Source of the DNA: Bacilli bacterium
Lineage (GTDB): Bacteria; Bacillota_I; Bacilli_A; ML615J-28; CAG-698
DNA: 41,094 bases
NCBI GenBank assembly: GCA_028691715.1
Contig: JAQUYR010000003.1
Location: 1 to 41,094, forward strand
Reading direction: 5' to 3'
This document shows, in pieces, positions 1 to 7,400 of this stretch. The translations under genes were made by a program, and so were the position numbers. Under the pieces are notes generated by a model that did not search any database, was not told where the DNA came from, and saw only the letters and a list, made by a program, of their open reading frames with translations. Within the stretch, counting starts at the first letter, position 1; every line of letters starts with the position of its first letter.

Positions 1-18
1 AGGAGCTAAGCTCCTTTT
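1..18. terminator. Intrinsic terminator at window edge
   Basis: AGGAGC-taa-GCTCCT forms a 6-bp hairpin followed on the plus strand by TTTTATTTTATTT. It therefore works best as a terminator for a plus-strand gene ending before the window, and may also stop lysS transcription from the other side. Confidence 0.6.
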
Positions 19-21
19 ATT

Positions 22-1509
22 TTATTTACTACGCATATGAGGGAATAATAAGACATCTCTAATGGAATCTGCCTGACAAAGTAGCATAACCACTCTATCA
101 ATTCCAATTCCCAAACCACCAGTTGGTGGCATGCCGTATTCAAGCGCTTCAACATAATCAACATCCATTTCGTTCGCTTCATCGTTGCCTAAATCTTTTT
201 CCTTCAATTGATTTATAAATCTTTCCTTCTGATCGATTGGATCATTTAATTCACTAAAAGCATTGGCGTATTCCTTTTTATTTATAAATAGCTCAAATCT
301 TTCAGTAAAACGAGGGTTTTCGCTTTTTTTAGCAAGAGGGCTGATTTCAATTGGATGTCCAAAGACAAATGTCGGTTGAATTAGGGTTTCCTCTACATAT
401 TTTTCAAAGAATAGATTGATAATATGACCAACTGAGCGTTGGTGTTTGTTAACAGGAATCTCGTGTTCTTTGGCTAATTTTAATGCTACATCAAGATCAT
501 CAATTTTGAAGAAATCTAAATTTGTTATATCTTTTATAGCCTGGACCATATGAATTCTTTTAAATGGTTCGCCAAGGTGTATCACATTTCCTTGATATTC
601 AATATCTGTTGAATCCAAAACAGCTTTACTAATAGTTTTAAAGCAATCTTCAATTAAATCCATCATTCCTTCCATATCTGAATAGGCTAAATAAGCTTCA
701 ACAGTGGTAAATTCTGGATTGTGTGTAGCATCCATTCCTTCATTTCTAAAAAGTCTTCCGATTTCATAAACTGCCTCCATACCACCAACGATTAGACGTT
801 TTAAAGGTAATTCTGTAGCGATTCTTAAATAGAAATCCATATCCAAAGTATTATGATGGGTAATAAAAGGTCTGGCATTAGCCCCTCCTAAGATAGGCTG
901 TAAAATTGGAGTTTCTACTTCAACAAATCCCCTATTATCGAAGAAGTTTTGAAAGGCTCTGATGATTTTTGGTCTTAAGAAAGCAATCCTTTTTGACTCT
1001 TCATTGACGATTAAATCGACATAACGATGTCTTCTTGCTTCTTCCTTGTCTTGCAATCCATGAAATTTTTCTGGAAGAGGTCTTAAAGCTTTTGAAAGAT
1101 GCGTATATTTATTGGCTTTTACTGTGATTTCTCCAGTGTCAGTTCTAATAACTTGTCCACTTATACCAACAATATCACCAATATCACCTTTTTTGAAAAC
1201 TTCATATTCATCTTCGGTTAAATGGTCGCTGCGAACATATATTTGTAATTGCCCGAATTTATCCTGAATATGCATAAATCCGACTTTACCCTTGCATCTT
1301 CTGGTCATAATTCGACCAGCAACAGACACATAAACATTTAATTCTAATAATTCTTCTTTTGTTTTTGATTCATATTTTGTCTTTAACTCAATGGAATTAG
1401 TAGTCCTTTTAAAGGCGCTACCAAAGGGATCAATTCCCTTTTCTCTTAGCATATCCAATTTTTGGCGTCTAATTAATTCCTGATCGTTTAAGTTTAATTC
1501 ATCTGCCAT
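22..1509 (-). CDS. lysS: Lysyl-tRNA synthetase (class II)
   Basis: Charges tRNA-Lys with lysine using ATP, in the cytosol. The 495-residue length is normal for bacterial LysRS. An N-terminal OB-fold anticodon-binding domain (about residues 55-150, with VAGRIMTRR and FMHIQD) is followed by the class II catalytic core. Motif 1 lies around FLRPKIIRAFQNFF...GFVEVETPIL, motif 2 is FRNEGMDATHNPEFT, and motif 3 is GGLGIGIDRVVM near the C-terminus. The start is the ATG at 1507-1509, preceded by GAGGTGA with 7-nt spacing. It is transcribed alone from a SigA-like promoter at 1538-1565. No truncation or missing motif was seen. Identification is secure. Confidence 0.97.
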   Translation of the reverse strand: MADELNLNDQELIRRQKLDMLREKGIDPFGSAFKRTTNSIELKTKYESKTKEELLELNVYVSVAGRIMTRRCKGKVGFMHIQDKFGQLQIYVRSDHLTEDEYEVFKKGDIGDIVGISGQVIRTDTGEITVKANKYTHLSKALRPLPEKFHGLQDKEEARRHRYVDLIVNEESKRIAFLRPKIIRAFQNFFDNRGFVEVETPILQPILGGANARPFITHHNTLDMDFYLRIATELPLKRLIVGGMEAVYEIGRLFRNEGMDATHNPEFTTVEAYLAYSDMEGMMDLIEDCFKTISKAVLDSTDIEYQGNVIHLGEPFKRIHMVQAIKDITNLDFFKIDDLDVALKLAKEHEIPVNKHQRSVGHIINLFFEKYVEETLIQPTFVFGHPIEISPLAKKSENPRFTERFELFINKKEYANAFSELNDPIDQKERFINQLKEKDLGNDEANEMDVDYVEALEYGMPPTGGLGIGIDRVVMLLCQADSIRDVLLFPHMRSK

Positions 1510-1537
1510 TGATATTCACCTCATGTTTCTTTTTCTT

Positions 1538-1565
1538 ATTATAGCATAAAAAAAATAATTTACAA
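1538..1565 (-). promoter_or_regulatory. SigA-type promoter of lysS
   Basis: On the minus strand TTGTAA (1560-1565) and TATAAT (1538-1543) are separated by 16 nt, about 30 nt upstream of the lysS start. It overlaps the AT-rich hairpin that probably terminates the gene behind it. Confidence 0.7.
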
Positions 1566-1586
1566 CTAAATAAGTTATAAATTATT
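1549..1586 (-). terminator. Probable AT-rich terminator of the SGNH gene
   Basis: On the minus strand AATAATTTA (1586-1578) pairs with TAAATTATT (1562-1554) around a 15-nt loop, followed by a run of Ts. The hairpin includes the stop codon of the SGNH gene and overlaps the -35 region of lysS. The stem has no strong G-C pairs, so efficiency may be low. Confidence 0.45.
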
Positions 1587-2289
1587 CCTCGATGTATTTT
1601 TGTAAAACCTTTGTGATAACACAATAACCATCCAAAGATATATGTAAACCCTCAACAGTATACTCTTTTTTTAGGTTCCCCAAATCGTCTAAAAGATGAG
1701 GATATATATTTATAAAAGGAATATCTATCATTGTAGCATAATCCTTAATCTGTCTATTAATGCTCTCAATTGTCCCTGTTTTTCTTCTGCCAACCATTAA
1801 TTTACTACATAAAAGAGCTTTAGGATTAATCGGATATAGAGATATCAAATATAATTTTGTATCAGGTAATTTTTCTTGAAGTCTTGTGAGAATAAGTTTA
1901 ATATTCTTAACAACATAATCAGCATCCTTACCTTCGTTGAGATCGTTTGTACCTATTTGTAAAAATATTTTTGTTGGCTTCATCATTATAACATTAGATT
2001 CCAATCTCGCCAAAACACCATCAGTGGTATCACCAGCAATTCCCCGATTATAGATATTATATCCATGAAAAAACTCATCTACCCGATAAAATTCGGTTAA
2101 GGAATCTCCTAAAAGGACAATGCTGTTTTCCTGAATGTTTCTATTTAAAAGTTCGTAATACTCTTCTTTATCATTTTTACTCGTCTTTAAGTATTTTAAA
2201 AAAGAAATAAACAAAATAATCGTGAGTGTAGCAATTACTAGAAGTATTAAGATAAAAAGAATCAATAAAAAGACCTTGATAATTTCCAT
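1582..2289 (-). CDS. Membrane-anchored SGNH/GDSL-family hydrolase
   Basis: A 235-residue protein with one strongly hydrophobic N-terminal helix (about residues 4-32), then an SGNH hydrolase domain, probably outside the membrane. Block I is LLGDSLT (nucleophile Ser), block II NRGIAGDT (oxyanion Gly), block III IGTNDLN (oxyanion Asn), and block V EGLHIS carries the His. In the family block V normally reads D-x-x-H; here the acid is Glu (VEGLHIS). Relatives are lysophospholipases or acyl/acetyl esterases, including PAF-acetylhydrolase-like enzymes; the substrate cannot be told. The start ATG is preceded by GGAGGA. It stands alone upstream of lysS on the same strand, probably separated from it by a weak terminator. 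Confidence 0.82.
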   Translation of the reverse strand: MEIIKVFLLILFILILLVIATLTIILFISFLKYLKTSKNDKEEYYELLNRNIQENSIVLLGDSLTEFYRVDEFFHGYNIYNRGIAGDTTDGVLARLESNVIMMKPTKIFLQIGTNDLNEGKDADYVVKNIKLILTRLQEKLPDTKLYLISLYPINPKALLCSKLMVGRRKTGTIESINRQIKDYATMIDIPFINIYPHLLDDLGNLKKEYTVEGLHISLDGYCVITKVLQKYIEE

Positions 2290-2343
2290 AAAGAGTCCTC
2301 CGTGATTATTATAACATATATGTTCTAAATATAGAAATAATAG

Positions 2344-2372
2344 TTTATATTTTCTATTTTTTATGATATAAT
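2344..2372 (+). promoter_or_regulatory. SigA-type promoter for the 2413-3881 gene pair
   Basis: TTTATA (2344-2349) and TATAAT (2367-2372) lie 17 nt apart, about 40 nt before the start codon at 2413. It is divergent from the SGNH gene. Confidence 0.6.
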
Positions 2373-2412
2373 TTATAAAAAGAAATTAAAATAATAAAAC
2401 GACGAGGTTTTT

Positions 2413-2952
2413 ATGGAATGGATTTATACGGGAGCATTATTTGTTGCTGGGGGTATCCTCTTTATCATTTTTTCGATTTATAGAGGAATAAAAGATAATA
2501 AAACAATAACTGAAGTGCTAAACTGCTTAGCAGAACAAAACAACATGAAATTGAGTATAGTCTCCAAGAAGGAATATAATTATCTTCTGGAAGATGATGA
2601 TGTTAAAATCTATTTAAATGTGATAAAGATACCTTCAAATTCTTCTGTAACCATCAATTCTAGAAACACATGGTGCCTAAGATGGGGAGGAAAAAGGATG
2701 GGTAGAAGTTATCCGAACATGAGATATATGAATGAGTTAGTTCCTTTTCTCAAAAAGGATTACTCTGATGACAAAAAAGTTGTTAAAGTTGTGGTTCTCT
2801 ATCCCAATACAGAAGTGATTTTAAAATATCTGAATGAAAGTGAGCTAGCAACAGTTACAGTTAGTGACTTGAGTTATGGAATGAAGGTTATCAGATTTAG
2901 TGATTTGGAAGATGATTTTTTAAATTTAAAGAATGGGAAGGATAAAAAATGA
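2413..2952 (+). CDS. Unknown protein with N-terminal membrane anchor
   Basis: I do not recognise this 179-residue protein. A single hydrophobic segment (about residues 4-24) is followed by a basic residue and a soluble, mixed alpha/beta region. There is one notable aromatic/basic stretch (NTWCLRWGGKRMGR, around residues 87-100) and a later strand-rich KVVVLYPNTEVILKYL. The topology suggests a short outside tail and a cytosolic domain, but that is inference. ATG follows GAGG at 5-nt spacing. Its last four bases overlap the start of the metal-binding lipoprotein gene (ATGA at 2949-2952), so the two are translationally coupled and may act together. Confidence 0.6.
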   Translation: MEWIYTGALFVAGGILFIIFSIYRGIKDNKTITEVLNCLAEQNNMKLSIVSKKEYNYLLEDDDVKIYLNVIKIPSNSSVTINSRNTWCLRWGGKRMGRSYPNMRYMNELVPFLKKDYSDDKKVVKVVVLYPNTEVILKYLNESELATVTVSDLSYGMKVIRFSDLEDDFLNLKNGKDKK

Positions 2953-3881
2953 AAAAATTATTATTATTTATAACATTGTTTTTGGTTCTCTTAGTAGCAA
3001 ATGGTTGTGGAACAAGCGATAAGGCCGATATATACACTACAGTATATCCGATAGAATATGTTACTAAAGAAATCGTCAAGGAATATAAAACGGTCAAATC
3101 GGTATATCCCCGAGGAGCAGAAGTTCATGATTACGAGCCATATCCTAAGCAAATTATTGCCATTGCTGATTGTGATATTCTCTTTTATATTGGATTAGGA
3201 CTGGAGCCATTTATTGAAAATGCTCTGACAACAACTTTTAAGGATTTAAAAACAATAAAAGTAACCGATGGACTTCAACTTGTTGAAATGGATGGAACTC
3301 ATACTCACGAAACAACAGAAGTAGAAAGTGATGATGAAACCATTGCCTATGATACTCATGTATGGCTTGATCCTATTGCTATGATAGCTGTTGCTGATAC
3401 TGTTTTAAGGGAATTGGTAAAAATATATCCCGAATATGAGGATGAGTTTACAGCTAATACTACAGCTTTAAAAGAAGAATTGATGAAACTGAATGAGGAA
3501 TTTATAACAGCTCTATCAGATGAAAAAATAACAAGTAAAACAATCATGGTTGATCATGATGCTTATGCCTACTGGTCTTTGAGATACGGAATCAGTCGCA
3601 TTAAACTTCGTGGCGATAACGAGAGCAATGAAGTCGACCCCGCAACATTAATTGAAAAAGTAAACCTAGCAAAATCTTTGGGAATTAAATATGTCATTGC
3701 TACTAAAAATGAAACGGAATCAGCCTTATTTGAACAATATTTAACAAGCTTAGGAGCTGAAAGAGAAGAATTACATCATTTAGGAACAATCACCACCAAT
3801 GAATTGAAAGCTGGAAAAAACTATCTTTCAATAATGCGTGAAAACTTAGATGTTTTAATTAAAGTGTTACCAAGAGCGTAA
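2949..3881 (+). CDS. Zinc/manganese ABC transporter substrate-binding lipoprotein (cluster A-I)
   Basis: A 310-residue surface lipoprotein of the ZnuA/AdcA/PsaA family, which captures Zn2+ or Mn2+ for an ABC importer. The signal peptide ends in a lipobox (VANGC, lipidated Cys20). Expected metal ligands are seen: His60 in AEVHDYEP, His137 in DTHVWLDP, His203 in DHDAY, and an acidic residue in NETES (254-258). A short His/acidic loop (THTHETTEVESDDE, about 117-130) sits just before the second ligand, as in zinc-specific members, and favours zinc. No permease or ATPase gene is adjacent, so the partners must lie elsewhere. The gene is translationally coupled to the upstream unknown membrane protein and followed by a strong terminator. 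Confidence 0.88.
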   Translation: MKKLLLFITLFLVLLVANGCGTSDKADIYTTVYPIEYVTKEIVKEYKTVKSVYPRGAEVHDYEPYPKQIIAIADCDILFYIGLGLEPFIENALTTTFKDLKTIKVTDGLQLVEMDGTHTHETTEVESDDETIAYDTHVWLDPIAMIAVADTVLRELVKIYPEYEDEFTANTTALKEELMKLNEEFITALSDEKITSKTIMVDHDAYAYWSLRYGISRIKLRGDNESNEVDPATLIEKVNLAKSLGIKYVIATKNETESALFEQYLTSLGAEREELHHLGTITTNELKAGKNYLSIMRENLDVLIKVLPRA

Positions 3882-3906
3882 AAGATTAGGAAACTAATCT
3901 TTTTCT
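3881..3906 (+). terminator. Intrinsic terminator
   Basis: AAAGATTAG-gaaa-CTAATCTTT is a 9-bp stem with a GAAA loop, extended by TTTTCTTTT. It begins at the last base of the lipoprotein stop codon. Confidence 0.85.
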
Positions 3907-3937
3907 TTTGCAAATGGTAAAAAAAACAAAAAAATAC

Positions 3938-3966
3938 TTGATTTATATGTTCGATTGTAGTAAAAT
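3938..3966 (+). promoter_or_regulatory. tRNA promoter
   Basis: TTGATT (3938-3943) and TAAAAT (3961-3966) are separated by 17 nt, and the tRNA-Tyr gene starts 33 nt after the -10 element. Confidence 0.7.
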
Positions 3967-3998
3967 AATAAAGCAGTTTATAAATCTGCAAGTAACAT

Positions 3999-4083
3999 GG
4001 TGGGGTAGCGAAGTGGCTAAACGCGGTGGACTGTAAATCCACTCTCTACGAGTTCGGTGGTTCGAATCCACTCCCCACCACCA
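3999..4083 (+). tRNA. tRNA-Tyr (GTA anticodon)
   Basis: The acceptor stem GGTGGGG pairs with CCCCACC (4073-4079), followed by discriminator A and an encoded CCA. The anticodon loop contains GTA at 4033-4035. The T arm is GGTGG-TTCGAAT-CCACT-like, and a long variable arm is present, as expected for a class II bacterial tRNA-Tyr. Confidence 0.96.
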
Positions 4084-4101
4084 TTTTCTTTATTAGTTCA
4101 T

Positions 4102-4122
4102 AAAAACTCGGTTGAGTTTTTT
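4102..4122 (+). terminator. Terminator-like hairpin between the two tRNA genes
   Basis: AAAAACTC-ggtt-GAGTTTTTT, extendable with flanking TCAT/ATGA, makes a strong hairpin ending in a T run, only about 12 nt before tRNA-Gln. It could be a partial terminator or a processing signal. No separate promoter for tRNA-Gln is obvious. Confidence 0.6.
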
Positions 4123-4134
4123 ATGACAGGCTAT

Positions 4135-4209
4135 AGGGCTATAGCCAAGTGGTAAGGCAAAGGACTTTGACTCCTTCACTCTCTGGTTCAAATCCAGATA
4201 GCCCTGCCA
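4135..4209 (+). tRNA. tRNA-Gln (TTG anticodon)
   Basis: The acceptor AGGGCTA pairs with TAGCCCT, followed by discriminator G and an encoded CCA. The anticodon loop is CTTTGAC with TTG at 4167-4169. The D arm (AGCCAAGTGGTAAGGC) and T arm (CTGG-TTCAAAT-CCAG) are canonical. Confidence 0.96.
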
Positions 4210-4222
4210 TCTTTAAATTGAT

Positions 4223-4248
4223 ACTGCTCTTAATTGAGTGGTTTTTTT
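4223..4248 (+). terminator. Intrinsic terminator after tRNA-Gln
   Basis: ACTGCTC-ttaatt-GAGTGGT is a 7-bp stem with two G-U pairs, followed by TTTTTT. Confidence 0.7.
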
Positions 4249-4283
4249 ATTTGGTATACAAAAACACTTTGTAAATAAAAGCG

Positions 4284-4312
4284 TTGTCTTTTACAATTTA
4301 ATATTATATAAT
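4284..4312 (+). promoter_or_regulatory. Promoter of the c-di-GMP signalling gene
   Basis: TTGTCT (4284-4289), 17 nt, TATAAT (4307-4312). It implies a leader of about 160 nt before the GTG start at 4481. Confidence 0.65.
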
Positions 4313-4318
4313 TATACA

Positions 4319-4480
4319 AATGGCGTTTTTTTAAGGAAAAGAACGCTTGGGAGATAAGAGAATAAAAAAATATTTTAACTTAAGGACATTGTTCACTAGT
4401 TGTATTATTTTATCAAGGGGATAATATAAAACATTGAGGGCTTTTAATATTAAAAGACTTAGAAACAAGAGGAACACATA
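4319..4480 (+). other. Structured 5' leader of the c-di-GMP gene
   Basis: The leader contains a 10-bp hairpin (GCGTTTTTTT at 4323-4332 pairing with AAAAGAACGC at 4337-4346, loop AAGG). It also contains a perfect 16-bp palindrome CTTTTAATATTAAAAG at 4441-4456, just ahead of the ribosome binding site AAGAGGA. I could not match it to a GEMM-I or GEMM-II c-di-GMP aptamer or any other known riboswitch. Confidence 0.5.
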
Positions 4481-7400
4481 GTGAATTCAAGGAAAAAGAT
4501 TTTATTTATTGATAAGGATATAAAAAACGCTCTTTTACTGAAAGAGATTTTTTATGGTGATTATGATATTATATCTTCTTCTAGCAATGAAAAAACAAAA
4601 GAGATCCTTGATGATGTTAAAAATCAAATAGCAGTAATCTTGTTCAGTGGTGATTTAATTGAAAAGGATAATGCGAATGAAATTAAAGAGTATTTTAAAA
4701 GTATTTCCCAATTTTCTATACCAACGATTGGAGTAATCACTAAAGAAGAAGATGAATTAGAAAATATGCTTCTCAGTTTTGGAGCAATTGATTGTATTAC
4801 AAAGCCATATAATGCAAAAAATATTTATCAGAAGATAAAGAACATTGTGAATTGGGAAGAAAAAAACAATAAAGAGAAGGATCAAATTGCCTTTCAATTA
4901 CAAGCGATTATGGATAACATGATGGGAAGTGTAATTCTCATCGAAGTTGGAGAGAAATGTCGCTGTATTCATGCAAACAAGGGATTTTTCTCTTATAATG
5001 GTTATTCAAATGAAGAATATTTGAGCAAGTACAGAGATGATATGGAAAAATATATTCATCCAGACGACTGTGAGAGAGTAAGAGTTGCCATTAAAGAAGG
5101 CCTTGAAAGCAACAGGACTTTCACATTTGAATTCCGCGAAATATTAAAGGACAATTCCATAAAATGGGTTCATATTCAAGGGACTCAAATACCATATGAA
5201 GAAAGCGAATACCCAGTAATCTTGTCAGTGTTAACGGATATAACCAAACTTAAGGATACAGAAATAGAACTGACAAAGACATCACTACAATTGTCTTCCG
5301 TGATTGATAATTTGTCATGTGGAATAGCTATCTTTGAAGTTGGAGAATCTTTAAAATTGGTTTATGGAAATGATAGACTAGCATCAATGACAGGATATTC
5401 TAAGGAGGAATACAAAAAGTATTTCGGTAATGATATTCTTCTTTTAATTCACAAAGATGATGCTCAGGATTTTCTTGAAGAGATTAATAAGGCAATCGTA
5501 AATGAGGAGATTGTTAAGTGTTCTTTTAGAATCACCAGAGGTAATGGCGAGATAGCTTGGGTTCGCTTAAGCGCTGAAAAAATTGGTGAAGAAAATAATC
5601 ATCCTTTACTATATTGTGTCATCCTTGATATTAACAATGAGAAGGAACAAGAAGAAAAGAATATCAAAACAACAGAAGAATTGAAATATCGGGCTGATTA
5701 CGATTTGCTTACAGGTATATATAATAAAAATGCTTTTTGTCGGGCGACACTGGCGATGTTAAAAAGGAATCCCGAGACAAAATACATATTGTTACAATGG
5801 AATGTTGAACAATTTAAGATAATAAATGCCTTAATGGGTATCAGTATGGGCGATGCTATTATAAAAAGAATAGCCAATAAGTTTGCCCAATTGCTATCAA
5901 GAAATGGTACATACGGACGCTTAGAAGCTGATCACTTTGTGACATGCTTTCCAAAATATTCACTTGATATCGAGACAATGCACCAGGAAATTTCAGAGAG
6001 CCTAAAAGAATTGAGTTTAAATAACCAAATTGTTTTAGATATTGGTATTTTTGAAATAGATGATACAAATGTTTCTGTTGAACAGATGTGTGACTTTGCG
6101 GGTTTAGCAATGCAGTCAATAAAGGGGAAATTTTTGAAGCATCATGCTTACTATGATGATGATTTGCGCAAGAGACTTTTTGAAGAGAGAGAAATTTCCA
6201 GTGAAATGTTTTTTGCATTAGAAAATCATGAATTCGTTATTTATCTTCAACCAATATATAGCCTTTCAAAAAACAAAACCATTGGAGCTGAGGCTCTTGC
6301 AAGATGGATTCATCCTCAAAAGGGAATTATTAGCCCTGGAGTATTTATTCCTATTTTTGAAAAGAATGGTTTTATATCACAACTCGACTTCTTTATTTGG
6401 GAAGAAGCTTGTAAATATATCAAAAAGAGAATGGAAAACAATCAGGAAATTGTTCCTATTTCGGTAAATGTTTCTCGCTTAAGCTTATATAATCATTCCT
6501 TGTGCCAAGAAATAATCGATCTTGTTGAAGCATATGGAATAAATCCCAATTATCTGCGATTGGAGATAACAGAAACGGCATATAATGATAATCCTAATCA
6601 GTTATTAAAAACTGTAGCAGAATTACAAAAAAACGGCTTCAAAATTTTAATGGATGATTTTGGAAGTGGTTATTCTTCATTAAATACGTTGAAGGATATA
6701 CCAGTAGATATTTTAAAAATTGATATGAAATTCTTAGGTGGACTTGGTGAATCAAAAAAAGCTGAAAGTATTTTAACTTCAATAGTTAGAATGGCAAAGT
6801 GGCTAGATGTTCCAATTGTTGCTGAGGGAGTTGAAACTAAGACTCAACTTGAATTTTTAAGAAGCATTGGTTGTGATAGAATCCAAGGATACTTTTTTTC
6901 TCAACCATTGCCGATTAGTGCATTTGATAAATATGTTAGTACAAAAACAAAGGTTCAGGTAGCGACTTCTCCTTTGCAACTTGTGGCAAACAGCTTTGAT
7001 TTGGAATCATTGTTCAGCGGAAATGAACTCTTAACATATTTTTTGAGCAATATCACTAATGGTGTTGGTGTTTATGAATTAAATAAAAACAGTCTCAATA
7101 TTCTAAGAGGAAACGAAAGCTATTATAGTATAATGAAACATACTTCGGAATCTTTTTATAGAGACGCCCATAATGTTCTAAACAAAGTCTATGAAGATGA
7201 TCGCAAGGCTTTGATTAGTTCTTGTAAAAGAGTTGCTAGAAGTCAAAAAATTGAAAAAATAAAATTCAGAAGATATCGCAATGATGGTGTTTTGATTTGG
7301 CTCGATGCCAATATCAACTACTTAGGTGGAAGTGAAGAAAGACCATTGATATCAATAACTGTTAATGACATTACAGATATTGTTGAAGACAGAAAAGTTA

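Noticed and set aside
4319..4480. c-di-GMP riboswitch (GEMM-I or GEMM-II) ahead of the GGDEF/EAL gene
   Set aside because: The conserved GEMM cores and the tetraloop-receptor arrangement are not present; only simple hairpins are seen.
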